Below, piece by piece: positions 1-11,260 of a DNA stretch of 64,000 bases. Origin of the DNA: Macrocystis pyrifera (Eukaryota; Sar; Phaeophyceae; Laminariales; Laminariaceae). Position numbers and translations under genes: made by a program. Location of the stretch: positions 14,504,992 through 14,568,991 of the forward strand of contig JASSKH010000003.1 in assembly GCA_031763025.1 (NCBI GenBank). The letters run 5' to 3'. Within the stretch, counting starts at the first letter, position 1. Every line of letters starts with the position of its first letter. The notes under the pieces were generated by a model. That model ran no database searches. It was not told the DNA's origin and worked only from the letters and a program-made list of their open reading frames with translations.

Positions 1-1486
1 TTATTTTTCAAGGGTGTAAGATTTCCACATGAAACTCGTGCCAAGTTTTTCCCGGGGACCGGCCGGCGGCGCTCCATTTTTTATACACACGCAAAGCGCC
101 GCCAGACGCTATATAGCCAGGTAACAAGCTATGCCGGGCTTTGGTCCTTCCTGTTTTGAACACACTTAGACTCACTCACAAGTGGATAGTGATCGGCATT
201 GGTTTTTAAGCCGCCCCCGCCCCCCTCTTTACTGGCAACATATAAATGGCATCGGTCATGTCCGTCCGGTGTGGCGCGAAGTTTCCCCGACCGCACCTAT
301 CTGCAAGACGATGGAGCGGGGGTGGGTATTTTCTCTCTTCTTCAACGCGGTTACTACGAACGTGGTTGTTGGGACTAAAAGCAAGTACGATATTTATAGT
401 CGATAGCTCTAGAGGACCCTGTCTGTCTCCGATTTTCGAAGTCGGTTCTGTCCTTTTTCGTGTGATTTGTGCCTGTTTTGGGGGGGGAAGTTTTGCACAA
501 CCGAGGATAAACGGGCGATTTTTTTTTGTGGAGGATCGAGCAGAGCACCTCGATCGAACGAACCAAAAAAATGTTATGAGAGTGTAGGAGCGCACACAGC
601 CGTTGTAAGTTGTCGTGCGGTGATGGTGCGGTGTTGTGCGACCGTGTGCGGCCGTGTGCGGTGCGGGCGGCGATTCCTCGTTCCCTTTGTACCTTCCCCC
701 TGGGGCGGGTGGGGTTGCGTTGTGCCTCGCTGGACTACTGCAACTGTGTCGTGCTTTGTGTGCTGTCCATGCTGTTGCACTGCTGCTGCTTACCCTGCTG
801 CTGTACGTACTCGTGTGATGTCGCGTTCGGTGTCTGTGTGGTTGCCTGTCGGCGCTTCTTTTTTTTTCTTTTCTTTTCGCTTCTTTTTTTTTGTACTTTT
901 GTGTACTTTTTTGCACGGTAGGTTGAGTGGATGGGATCCACCCATCCGACCAATGTTGGCTGACGCGTGGATATTAAACCTTTCCATCACCGCCGCGGAG
1001 TCCGTACGTAGGTAGCTCTTGTTCTCCGGACGCGTCGTTCATGCTATTGACGCCGGCGGCGCACGTGTGCGGTTCGTACTGCCATTTTTTTCTTGTGGCC
1101 TGACTTCGGAGTGAATGTTTTTTTTTACATCTGTTTTGGTGCCGAAGCCCGGTAGTTTCGATGGGAGCAAATTTTACAGACCCGGTTCCGTAAAAAAGAG
1201 CTCTTCGCCACCTACCATGCGCGCTTGTTTTTGCGGGGTTTTTCTCATCGTGCTATTTTCTGTAGGTTTTTTTAGAACAAGCTTTTCTCGAGGTAACCTG
1301 GTAGTTTACCCACCCTCAAACCTTACACGGCGATACTCAAGTTACACACGAGCCCTCGCAAACGACCGAACGAAGGAATGCCCATCCATGTCCCCGTGAG
1401 GGTTTGCACACTTGCCAGCGGCGTTTTTTGTGTCTTCATTCTAGAGGGGGCGCCGCGTTGAAAGGTATTCCCGACAAACGAGCCGC
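1..1486. other. No supported gene
   Basis: Pyrimidine-rich sequence with long T and C runs (for example 841-910). Open frames here overlap on both strands and are low-complexity, so I do not call them. A TATAAATG stretch lies near 241. A 60-codon frame beginning with the ATG at 1217 has a hydrophobic N-terminus like a signal peptide and a GTAACC just after codon 20, so it could be a first exon, but nothing confirms it. Confidence 0.4.
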
Positions 1487-1489
1487 CCC

Positions 1490-1735
1490 GGGGGGGGTGT
1501 ACTCGATAGGAGAGATGGACTCGATCTCATGCATGGCCGTAGTCGTATGACCATAGACCCTCGCATCCCTACAATGCCGAGACGGAGCATGTCGGGTTTT
1601 CACCGACCAGGCGGGGAGGGGAGATACTCATTATTATGCATTGTCGTAGTCGTATGACCCTAGACCCTCGCATCCCTACAACGCCTGGACGGAGCACGTC
1701 AGGTTTTCACCAACCAGGCAGGTATTGCTTGCACC
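1490..1735 (-). mobile_element. Two 5'-truncated poly(C)-tailed retroposon fragments, A type
   Basis: Two consecutive copies (about 1490-1614 and 1615-1735) of the module that recurs at 16, 29, 44 and 61-62 kb. Each begins after a G run, continues with an ACTC-containing end and the landmarks CATGGCCGTAGTCGTATGAC and CCCTCGCATCCCTAC, and stops at a different point. Read on the minus strand, each ends in poly(C) and is truncated at its 5' side, as expected of reverse-transcribed copies. No protein is encoded. Confidence 0.6.
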
Positions 1736-1812
1736 GGGGGGGGGGGGGGGACTCATTTGTTGCTCGCCTTAGTCATTTGACAATTGACCACGCATCCCTT
1801 TCGAGACAGATT
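1736..1812 (-). mobile_element. Poly(C)-tailed retroposon fragment, B type
   Basis: A 15-base G run is followed by ACTCATTTGTTGCTCGCCTT and CACGCATCCCTTTCGAGACA. The same B module occurs after G runs near 44830, 46020, 61300 and 63350. B resembles A in the GACCATNGACC...CGCATCCCT segment, so they are probably subfamilies. Confidence 0.6.
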
Positions 1813-2892
1813 CCTACTTTTAATTCCCTAGACCTAGGGGTTCTAATTCCCTAGTCCCTAGGTTTACCTAGGGTCTCTATAGCGGAAATTCGAAAGTTGT
1901 CTGTCTGTCTGTCCCTCCTCAAAAGGAAACTCCCATCCTCGCAAATCTGGTCCCAAACCGCCCCCAACGTTGAAGTGTATATAGTACGCGAATCGATAGC
2001 GGACACACATAGCAGTCTGGGGCGACTTTCGGATTCAACGGAGCCCTGCACCTTGAGCTACGCGACCCAGCCCTACCCGGGAAACAATCGCTTGTAGACA
2101 ATCGCTTGTGCCAGAGTCGGTACGAGCAGCGAAATCTTTCGCAAATTGGCTGCAGCGCGTCGACCGTCACAACAGTGGGATCACCTTGTAGAAGCATGGG
2201 TCGCTCAGCGCCGTTGGCTAACGGCGTTAATGAGGTCGTTGCCCGCCGCTCGCAAACGGCCGTGCAAGGTCTTAACCACATGGGGTTTGCAATATGTTAT
2301 GTGGCGTTTTTCGGCAGGGTCGCTTCCTGCTCTACAGTAAATCGGAGTAATTATCAAACAGGCAACAACAGCACCAGCAAACCACCAACATACGATGTCG
2401 CATACCGTGATTTTTCCATTTATTATATTCTCCAAACCGTATCATCATTATGATGACATACTATCATACATCACATACACACCGTGCCACACCACACACC
2501 ATGCCATACCGTACCATATCATACCCATGCTGTACCAACACCACCCGAGGGGCTCAATCCATGATACCTCAACAGCGGCAATGTCGGCGGCGTTGTGAGC
2601 CGTAGCCTGACCGTCAGAACAGTAGTCAGGCTGCGCAGGCTGAACAAGAGAGCAGTCACGCGACGAGCGTGTCAAGTCTCTGGGACCGCAGAGTTCACCG
2701 GCAAGTCGCCATCATTTGAACGCTTACTATCCGCCAGTTGACCTTGAGTTGGGTGGGGCGTTGGAATTACGGCCTATGTGCCGGGTTGTGCTGTGCAGAG
2801 TAGTGTATGTTGTGATGTGTGTACTCGTAGTCGGGGAAATATTGTGGTCGATCATTTCCAGTTGTTATGGTATCCCCTCTCCCCCGCATGGC
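1813..2892. other. No supported gene
   Basis: Mixed-composition sequence with a CACACCATACC-like simple stretch at about 2455-2530. Short open frames on both strands show no recognisable domain. Confidence 0.4.
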
Positions 2893-3085
2893 TTGTAGCA
2901 ATCTTTCCCTCATCATACCTGGCAGGCGTTATCGCCTGCCTTTCTGATGAGCGCCTCGCCCCTTCGTTCAGAAGACATCTGGCGAGGCAAGCAGCACTTT
3001 ATACAAGAGCTTATAACTTCAAACATCGTCAAGCACCTTGTGTGAGTGGCCAGAGCAAAGCCAAAGGCATCAACCTGCTACTGTA
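2893..3085 (+). repeat. Dispersed repeat, copy 1
   Basis: Matches 4341-4525 closely: both contain CTGGCAGGCGTTATCGCCTG, a GATGAGCGCCTCGCC segment and a GCCAAAGGCATCAACCTGCT end. The shorter form inside the 300-bp tandem repeat (3410-3480) is also related. Function unknown. Confidence 0.6.
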
Positions 3086-3192
3086 GCAGTAGTCTGTCCC
3101 TAGGTCCATACCGGGTACTGCCTTATACTTAACACTAGCGTCGTCGGCAGGACGCTTTTGGCACCTGTTCGAGGTCTGATTTTTTGTTTTGT

Positions 3193-4003
3193 CTGATTCA
3201 CAGTGTCCACGTGTAATCGGCTACAGCCTCGCAAGTTAGAGGTGTGGGAGTGGGTTGTGAAGTGCCGCATCTTCGATCCATTCTCCGAATTCTCCGGGTT
3301 GGTTTGGTTCGTGCCTGAGTTTTCTATGAATCTGCATATACGGCCCTCCAGGGTGGGCTAGTGTTATAGTATCCCCTCTCCCCTGTTGCGGCATTATGGT
3401 TTGTAGCTATCGCCCCTCATCATACCTGGCAGGTGTTTGCCTTTCTGGTGAGCGCTTCGCCCCTTCTTCGTTCAGAAGACAGTTCTTGTTGTCTGATTCG
3501 CAGTGTCCACGCGTAATCAGCTACAGCCTTGCAAGTTAGAGGTGTGGGAGTGGGTTGTGAAGTGCCGCATCTTCGATCCATTCTCCGAATTCTCCGGGTT
3601 GGTTTGGTTCGTGCCTGAGTTTTCTATGAATCTGCATATACGGCCCTCCAGGGTGGGCTAGTGTTATGGTATCCCCTCTCCCCTGTTGCGGCATTATGGT
3701 TTGTAGCTATCGCCCCCTCATCATACCTGGCAGGTGTTTGCCTTTCTGGTGAGCGCTTCGCCCCTTCTTCGTTCAGAAGATAGTTATTGTTGTCTGATTC
3801 GCAGTGTCCACGCGTAATCAGCTACAGCCTTGCAAGTCAGAGGTGTGGGAGTGGGTTGTGAAGTGCCGCATCTTCGATCCATTCTCCGAATTCTTCGGAT
3901 TGTTTTGGTTCGTGCCTGAGTTTTCTATGAATCTGCATATACGGCCCTTCAGGGTGGGCTATTGTTATGGTATCTCCTCTCCCCTGTTGCGGCATTATGA
4001 TTT
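3193..4003 (+). repeat. Tandem repeat, unit about 300 bp, three units
   Basis: Units begin at CTGATTC near 3193, 3493 and 3794 (spacings 300 and 301). The units are nearly identical, for example GTGTGGGAGTGGGTTGTGAA in each. The third is interrupted after GCGGCATTATG by the miniature LTR element at 4004-4339. No conserved reading frame covers the units. Confidence 0.8.
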
Positions 4004-4339
4004 TGATGTAAGGCTTAGATTGTGGGCAGGCGGTTAACCTTTTATCAGTAGCCCAACGGACTAAGACCTTGACATATGGCGATGACGGCAGGACATGGGT
4101 CGTTGATCGTGAGTTCGAATCTCGCGTCCATGAAATCGCTTTTTTTAAGAAAAGCGAATTTCCTCATGTGAAGAATCTGAAAAAATACTTGTGGATCCCC
4201 AAAAATTGGAACCGCGTGTTGGCGGCACGTCGATCCGTATATCCGGTCCGTTCCAGGGGGGGGAAGTGTTATAAGGCTTAGATTGGGCAGGCGATCAGTT
4301 AACCTTTTACCAGTAGCCCAACGGACTAAGACCTTAACA
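4004..4339 (+). mobile_element. TRIM-like miniature LTR retroelement
   Basis: Two similar 71-73 bp direct repeats (4004-4074 and 4267-4339) begin TG, end ACA and share AGTAGCCCAACGGACTAAGA. They flank about 190 bp that lacks coding capacity. A G-rich polypurine tract (GGGGGGGGAAG) lies immediately before the 3' repeat, as in LTR elements. The other two units of the surrounding tandem repeat preserve what looks like the empty site (GCATTATGGTTTGTAGC). The interior contains a tRNA T-arm-like GTGAGTTCGAATCTC, and the repeat itself an A-box-like TAGCCCAACGG. It could instead be a tRNA-related SINE flanked by duplicated sequence. Confidence 0.6.
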
Positions 4340-4340
4340 G

Positions 4341-4525
4341 TTTGTAGCAATCGTCCTCTCATCATACTTGGCAGGCGTTATCGCCTGCCTTTCTGATGAG
4401 CGCCTCGCCCCTTCGTTCAGAAGACATCTGGCAAGGCATGTAGTAGAAGAGCTTATAAGTTCTAACATCGTCAAGCACCTTGTGTGAGTGACCAGAGCAG
4501 AGCCAAAGGCATCAACCTGCTATTA
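4341..4525 (+). repeat. Dispersed repeat, copy 2
   Basis: Near-copy of 2893-3085, directly following the TRIM-like element. Confidence 0.6.
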
Positions 4526-4527
4526 AA

Positions 4528-4802
4528 TAGTGTTATGATACTGCCTGCTTGAATGAGGCTGAAAGCCCGGTAATTACCTGGGTTCAAGTATTGGGGTTCT
4601 ATTTGTAGTACTCGGGAGGCGTATCTTAGATAGAAAACCAGGGGTTTTCCCAGCGAGGCACCAGCTTGGCTCTCAGTCTCCGCGTGCACGAAAGAAATAA
4701 AGCTGCTCTTCTTCTATAGCTAAGCAAGCAACACACGTGAGTACCAACGAGTACCGACTTAATAGGCAAACCTGTCCAGGGATACAAAGTGTCCCGACCT
4801 TG
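4528..4802 (+). repeat. Dispersed repeat pair, member 1
   Basis: Shares with 5646-5925 the landmarks GAATGAGGCTGAAAGCCCGG, AAACCAGGGGTTTTCCCAGC and GGCAAACCTGTCCAGGGATA, with few substitutions over about 275 bp. No coding frame is shared. Confidence 0.7.
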
Positions 4803-5305
4803 ATCTTAACTTATTGTGATGCGGTGACCGGTCTAGGGTAGTGGTAAGGGACGCAGGTGTATCTGGCAGCTGGAAAGCAGTGCTTCGCTTCTTCTGATTT
4901 AGATCTTCTCATTGATGGCGAGAGCTGAGGAGGTGCTCTGGTAGAGAAGTGAGAGGTAGGGGGGCAGGACTCGACGCCCAGATATACTCGTCCCACCCCA
5001 CGCCACAAGCTCTCCTAAATTCCTCTTATCTGATGTACGCCTACAGAACTTTCCTATGGCTACCGGTCGTTCTTCTGCTAATATAAGAACTTCTCACTTC
5101 GTGGTCCTATCTGCGTTAAGGAATATTACTCTCGTCTAGGGGGTTATCCGCCCTAGGGAACATTCCAAAAAGAACATTACTCTCGACTAACGGAATATCC
5201 GCCGGGTTAATCCATTCTTTGGATTATTCTCGTATTCGTGAGACTATAAGACTGCAACGTATTAGATATATCCATAGCCCATGAGTACTCTACTCATATC
5301 ACATT
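4803..5305. other. No supported gene
   Basis: Unique-looking sequence between repeats. No domain or RNA gene recognised. Confidence 0.4.
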
Positions 5306-5405
5306 ATGGCATCACCGGCAGGACATGGGTCGTTGGTCGTGAGTTCGAATCTCACGTCCACCATGAAATCGCTTTAAAAAGAAAAGTGAATTTCCTCATG
5401 CCAAG
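5306..5405 (+). repeat. Fragment related to the TRIM-like interior
   Basis: Repeats the interior of 4004-4339 (GGCAGGACATGGGTCGTTGG, then a T-arm-like GTGAGTTCGAATCTCAC with a perfect 5-bp stem and 7-nt loop). No matching 5' acceptor strand or anticodon arm can be folded, so it is not called a tRNA gene. Confidence 0.5.
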
Positions 5406-5645
5406 AACGGCCATAATCCGCTCCGCTGCGTCGTGGTCCTGAAAAAGGCGAGCCTTTTCCGACTTCATATACTGCTCCGCGCAGGAATATGACACATCGT
5501 CAACGAGCTCCAAAACAACTGCGATGAACAGCTCCCTCACGTCGAATTTGCGTACAACAATTCCGACTCATATTCTATTTCGTGGAATCGGGGTTTCCAT
5601 GAATTTCCCATAATTCTCATATACGGCTCATCAGGGTGGCTAGTG

Positions 5646-5925
5646 TTTATGATACTGCCTTGAATGAGGCTGAAAGCCCGGTAATTACCTGGGTTCAAGT
5701 ATTTAGGTTGTATTTGTAGTACTTGGGAGGCTTATCTTAGATGGAAAACCAGGGGTTTTCCCAGCGAGGCACCAGCTTGGCTCCCAGTCTCCGCGTGCAC
5801 GAAAGGAATAAAGCTGCTCTTCTTTCATCTCTAAGCAAACAACACACGTGAACACCAACGAGTACCGACTTAATAGGCAAACCTGTCCAGGGATACAAAG
5901 TGTCCCGACCCTGATATTTATCACT
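5646..5925 (+). repeat. Dispersed repeat pair, member 2
   Basis: Second member of the pair with 4528-4802. Confidence 0.7.
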
Positions 5926-6985
5926 ATTGATAGCAGTGGTCGGTCCCTACCTGGTAGGTCCATACTGCCTTGGGCTTAACACAATTCCTACGAGAAGAGG
6001 CTGTCGGTTGAGTCACGAATGCTGGATGCTCCTCAACGTCGCCAACATTGCTGCTGTTGCAGGGTGATGGCTGCGAGTTCATACTGCACCGAGAAGCGGT
6101 TTGTACTTGGGGGTTGGGGGTTCGGATTGTATGGCGGTGCTATATGCGCTGTTGCTGCAGAGCTGTGCTGTGTGCTGCGCGTTTCTGCTGGGTCAGGGTG
6201 TGCCACAAAAATGAAAATACGATGCCCAGAGGCTTATATTACCAAATAATACGTACTTGGATGGAAAGGAGGGCCCACATATTTATTTTGGGAAAAAACA
6301 TATCTCACGCTGCTCCTTATGTCTAACATGGACTTACTTACATACGAAGTATATCTTCCTTTCTGAGCGTGCTCGGTTGGCACACCCCTGGCCTCTCAGA
6401 GCTCCCACTTGGACACCACACCTCCTTCTACTACTTGCCGGCGAGAGCCTTTTTTCCCCTTCTTTTTTTTTCTTTTTTCACTTTGTGTGCGTGCGCGTAT
6501 ACCCAGAGCACGGCACCACGAGCGAGCCTGGCGCCGTCGCAACCGACACCGCAGCCGTGGTGTCAACATACCAAAAAAAAAAAACGTGAGAAAAAGATGC
6601 TATTATTGCGGAAACTGCTTGTTGAGGATCACGACCCGAACCGACACCGCAGCCGCAGTATCAACAGATAGAAAAAAACATGGGAAATGCTGTCGTTGCG
6701 GAACTGCTGCTTCTTGGGGATCACGGCCCCCTACTGGGTGGACTCTTATATTTTCGCGGTACAGAGATCTCTTGTCAACCCGTCGTTTACTTTGTAATAC
6801 GCGTCGTGCGTGTTTCTTGGCACACGACCAACATGTTTTTCGTTGCGCAACCGACGTACCGGTACAACCGACGGCAGTAGGCAGGTTCACGCCAGTTCCG
6901 TCGGACATTCTTCCCCGGGTACTTGTTTGTTGGGTGCCTCCTCTCTGTGTGCCCATGACTTTTTCTCGTGTCAGAGGGTTAGTTG
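5926..6985. other. Unassigned region with an imperfect duplication
   Basis: A roughly 95-bp segment is repeated near 6540 and 6640 (both contain ACCGACACCGCAGCCG and GGATCACG). In one plus-strand frame (about 6409-7026) the repeat gives two CxxC-type motifs after Lys-rich stretches. That is only faintly reminiscent of a transposase Cys-rich tail, so no gene is called. Confidence 0.3.
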
Positions 6986-7105
6986 GCAAAACTCGCCGAA
7001 AATCGACGATCATTCGGGAATGCTGAACGGTCTGGGCGACAAAAATAAATCGGAGAAGAGACGACACATGAGATCACGGCTTGTCCAGAAGCTGGAAACA
7101 AGAAC
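6986..7105 (+). mobile_element. Fragment of the tRNA-derived SINE
   Basis: Contains GGGAATGCTGAACG, GAGACGACAC and CACGGCTTGTCCAGAAG in the order seen in the full SINE at 49705-50060. The tRNA-like head is missing. Confidence 0.55.
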
Positions 7106-7116
7106 TGAGGTAAATC

Positions 7117-8025
7117 CAGGGCTTTCCGCGGGTCGGGTCAAACCTCACGGGTCGGTTCGGGTCGGGTCGGGTCCGATCGAGTCGGCTGACCCGACCCAAC
7201 CCGCGAGATTTAAAAAACTGTTGTCCGACCCGACCTGACCCGACCCGTGAGATTTGAAAACTTCCTGACCCGACCCGACCCGACCCGTGAGATTAAAAAC
7301 CTCCTGACCCGACCCGACCCGCCACCTTCCGATTGACCCGTGAGACACGGGTTTCATGCGGATCGGGTCACGTTGACCCGCGACACCATTCATCTTGACG
7401 CGCAGGTTCGACCCGCAGATCCGGCCCGTGGGTCGACACTTCAAAAACAATTTTAATATTCGTGTTAATGCCCCGCAGCGATTTGTGACCTGGCTGCAGT
7501 GGGTATAGATGGATGCGGGCATGCGTACATGAATTTGCGGGGGTTCATGTTTGAATTATGATACCGAAGGAGTGTTATTGATTATTGGTACGAGCGAAGC
7601 CTTTGCGAAAGAGAGCCGAAAGTGTTTCAAGTGTCGGGTCCGCGAGCCGGATGCGCGGGTCCGACCCGCGGGTTAGCAGAAAACAACTCGCGGGTCATGC
7701 TGGCCCGACCCGAGAGTGACCTGTTTCTCGCGGGTCATGACCTGACCCGATCCGTGAGCTTTTCATCACCTCTTGCCCCGACCTGACCCGACCCGTGTGA
7801 TTCGAAAACCTCCTTGACCCGACCTGACCCGACCCGAGAGTTTTGAAAACCTCTTGAACCGACCCGACCCGACCCGTGAGATTCTGAACACCTCCTGACC
7901 CGACCCGACCCGACCCGTGAAATTCTGAGCACTTACTGACCCGACCCGACCCGACCCATGACATTTTGAACACCCCGTGACCCGACTCGCGGGTCGGTCC
8001 GGGTCATGACTTGCGAAAAGCCCTG
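7117..8025. mobile_element. GGGTC-rich terminal-inverted-repeat transposon, copy 1
   Basis: A non-coding element of about 0.9 kb. Its ends are inverted: CAGGGCTTTCCGCGGGTC at the left and the complement of CAGGGCTTTTCGCAAGTCA at the right. Flanking GGTAAATCC and GGTTAATCC look like an 8-9 bp target duplication with one mismatch. Both arms are built from about 40-45 bp subrepeats of the form TGACCCGACCCGACCCGTGAGATTTT. A unique core (7320-7690) separates the arms and is shared with the copy at 17058-18121. End sequence and duplication length suit hAT or Mutator superfamilies; I cannot decide. Gly/Ser/Val-rich frames through it are repeat artefacts. Confidence 0.75.
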
Positions 8026-8033
8026 GTTAATCC

Positions 8034-8464
8034 CCCCCCCAAAAAAAACGCGATCGTTCGATTGAGCTCTTTTAAAATGAGGTACCACACTCAAGGCTCA
8101 CAACTGACACGATCTTCCCTCGTAGACTTGTGTGCGCAATTAATCGTGTTCATTTCACGTGGTGACCAAAAAAAAACAAAAACGAAAAGAACCACGACGA
8201 ATAAATGTCCCATACCTCCGCCCAGTGCGACCACGAGTGTTAACGATAATCAGCACGCAGACGCTCACTATGAACCAAACCCCGCCATGCTGGGGTGCCG
8301 TCTATACCGGTGCCGACTGGTCTCTCTGGTGACTGGCACCAGGCACCAACTCCAACTGCGACTTGACAGAAAAAAAAAAGACAAGCAAACTGAGAACAGC
8401 GCTCGAATGCGTTTCATCGAGGGCAATAACAAGTACCAAGTACCAATTAGGAACTTTTTACTAG
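8034..8464. other. No supported gene
   Basis: Short low-complexity C and A runs, then unique sequence. No recognisable feature. Confidence 0.35.
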
Positions 8465-9571
8465 TCTTATCCCCTCCCTGTTTCGCTGCCTGCATGGCCA
8501 CCATCTATCTCCTAGGATAGCGATCGTTTTATCGCTGCTATCTAGTGTATGAAACTCCTCCATGTCAATTTCGTCTATTTCCCTCATCTCCTCTTCCAAG
8601 ACATCCCGTTCCTATTTGTATATTCCTCATTCTCCTACGATATGCGTTCTACTCTCTGTTGCTTTGCCACACGGGCACACCTGCGCATCTACTTCCTCCT
8701 CCTCCCGGCTACTGGTATACCGCTTTCTTCTTGCAGGCACGTCCTGGTCACCTACACGCAATCGCTGTATCAGCGTTTTCGCGAAGCCCACTGGGCAGTG
8801 CAAATACATTTTCATTCCTATTGCTTCGCTTAATCCCCCGTTTGTCTTCAAGTGTTTATCCCATTTCCTTATTTCTCGACGCTAGCCTTTCCCTTCTTTC
8901 TAGCCTTTCTTCTACTCCTGCCTTGTACCTCCCAAACCTCTCTGCGGACATCATCTCTTCTTTGTTTTCTCCTGAATCCTTCCATACTTTCTCAACTACG
9001 CTATCCCACCTGTTCCAGCTCGCCTGTTTGTTCATTTCTCCCTTTCAGCTCTACCCGGTATAAACTATGTATGGCTAGCAATCTATTTTTTGGCATGTTC
9101 TTTACTTTATATTGTCGTTTCAACTTTCTCATGTCTCTTATTTGTCTGGCGTGGGTACTTTCCCAGTTCTGCTCTTAATGCTGTACAGTAATGCCGTCGT
9201 ACTTGAGCATCTCAGTATTTTTCAGCTGCTGTCATCTGTACTCCAAACGTATTACAGTACGCGTTTCATTCCCATATTCTCCTACATATTCTAGCTTTGG
9301 TACTATCACGTTCATCTGGATACATTTCTTGATCCTAGTGTCGAGGTGCGAGTCTGTTGGGATCGCATCCATCTTGCCTACGCTTTCCTATTACTTGTGT
9401 TATGGTATCTGTGTATCCCAAGAGCAGTCTTTTGCGATCTCTGCGCCAAGGTACGCAAACTGGTCTACGATCGGTAATTCATCTTCTCCCCACTTCCAAC
9501 TGAAATTTACCGGGTTCACCTTGTCTTGATAAATAAAACCACAAACTACTGCACACAAACTACTGCACACC

Positions 9572-10135
9572 TTATAACTTCGCCGTCACCCATTGTTTCC
9601 TAGTGTATTCAAGCGCCTTCTCCATTAGTTTCTGCAATCCTTCGAGCGTTTCTGATATCCCCACGAAGTCATCCGCAAATGTCAAACTCGACACCGTATC
9701 TTTCCCCACCGTGACTTCCTGCTGTGCTGCTTGGACTGCTACTATCAGGTCGTTATCACAAAAGTATATAAATCTTGAATCGACCAGGTGATAACGTACA
9801 TCCCTGTGCAGCCCCTCGTAAAATATCAACATACTTCGATATTTCCCCGTCCAGCATCACCGTACTTCTCGCACATTCCGTCATATTTTTTTCATCATTC
9901 TCCACATCTTTCCTCTGATCCCTATTCCCCACAACTTTTTCCAGAATTCATTTCTTCCTTCTGTGTCGTAGGCCTTCCGTACGCCTGGAAAGAAACGGTA
10001 CCTTGTTAGTCCTGCGTCTTTCCTACCTTGGATTAACGTACCTAAGGTGCACACATGGTCTACGCAGGTACGGTTTGGCCTAAACCCTTTTTGCCCTTCG
10101 CTTATTTTGTCTGCCTTCTCCATCATTGTTCCCAT
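9572..10135 (-). pseudogene. Broken reverse-transcriptase domain of the LINE
   Basis: The upstream part (10135-9881) gives EGQKGFRPNRTCVDH and VRKAYDT, matching the fingers and motif A region of LINE reverse transcriptases. The downstream part (9832-9572) gives SLTFADDFVGISE, the FADD form of the catalytic Y/FxDD box. The two parts are in different frames with intervening stops. Family recognition is firm; clade is not assigned. Confidence 0.8.
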
Positions 10136-10228
10136 TCTATCATTGAAAATATTACGAAAACGTTTTGCCTACGGTGCTCAATAGCGTTATCCCTCTAGAC
10201 TTCCCCCGGGTCAGCCCAATCTCCTTTC

Positions 10229-11080
10229 TTAAATATGTTCACTACTACTCCTTCTCTCCACCTCCCAGGTGCGTACTCGTTTTTCCATAACCAGTTGAAC
10301 AACGTTACCATCATGGGTAGGCATTCCTTCTCCCCCGTACTTTATAAATTCATTCACTATGTGGTCCGCCCCTGCTTCCTTTCTATTCTTAACTTTACCT
10401 ACACACTTTTTTGCTTCTTCCCTTGTGAACTCTCTCTGTAACCCTTCTGAGCCAAGGTCTTCCCTTTCTGATGTATCTACGTTCGCCTCTGCCCACGCGT
10501 TGATATCCTTATACAATTCTGCGTCGAACGTTTCGTTGGCTGTGGGTGTTCCTAGCTTACGGTAGTGCTCTACTAGCACTTCCCTTTTCCCCTTCGAACT
10601 ACTAACCATTTTACCGTACGTGCTCTTAGGGTATAGCTATTCCCGTGTCTGCCTCTCCTGCTTGTTTGCCTAGTATCCCTTTTATCCCTACCCGCATCCG
10701 CTTCATCCCTCCCTCAAAGTCTTCATTCGTTTTATTCGCTACATCTTTCTATGTCCCTTTCTTCTTCTCTACCGTCTCTGTTTTACTTTCTCGCTAGCTA
10801 TACCATACTTCTCCCATCTTGTCGTAGTTTTACTCGATGTATACTTTGCGTATGCCTTTCCTCTTACTCTTCTAGCCTCTTTTGCTTCCTCAATCCACCA
10901 TTTTACTGCTCTGTTGCATACTATTAACTTCTTCTCTATTTCTTTAGTTGTTGTTGTGGTCTTGACCAGTTGCTCCCATCCTTCTATTATCCTAGCTCCC
11001 GCATTATCCCTCTCCATACCGTTCTTTATTGCACCTATTATTTCCACCAGCTCGGAAAATTGACCTGATTTTTTGGTCAT
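10229..11080 (-). pseudogene. LINE region between endonuclease and reverse transcriptase
   Basis: Two minus-strand open blocks. The one at 11080-10769 is rich in Lys/Glu and helical. The one at 10609-10229 has EFTREEAKKCVGKVKNRKEA followed by GADHI, the usual lead-in to LINE reverse transcriptases (KNGKAPGPD-like). They are separated by stops and frame changes. Confidence 0.6.
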
Positions 11081-11260
11081 CTCTTCTCGGAACTCTTCCC
11101 GTTTTCTTTCGCTTCTAGTTTATCTATTCTTCATCTGTACAATTTCCTACCTCTCTTATGTTCAACAACTCTTGTCTGCTGACTGTCTGTCCATATTAGA
11201 CAGTGATCCGTAGTTCCTAAGTCCGTTCCGCATACATGTACTCCCGTTTCCTTACTACTA

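Noticed and set aside
206..1015. Long overlapping open frames on both strands
   Set aside because: Composition is dominated by T/C or A/G runs giving Phe/Ser or Lys/Arg-rich peptides, and both strands are equally open.
5306..5365. Possible tRNA 3' half ending in CCA
   Set aside because: The T arm is perfect, but no complementary 5' acceptor strand or anticodon arm lies upstream, and it is a repeat fragment.
7145..8000. Gly/Ser/Val-rich open frames
   Set aside because: They translate the GGGTC subrepeats in several frames equally well; there is no protein signal.
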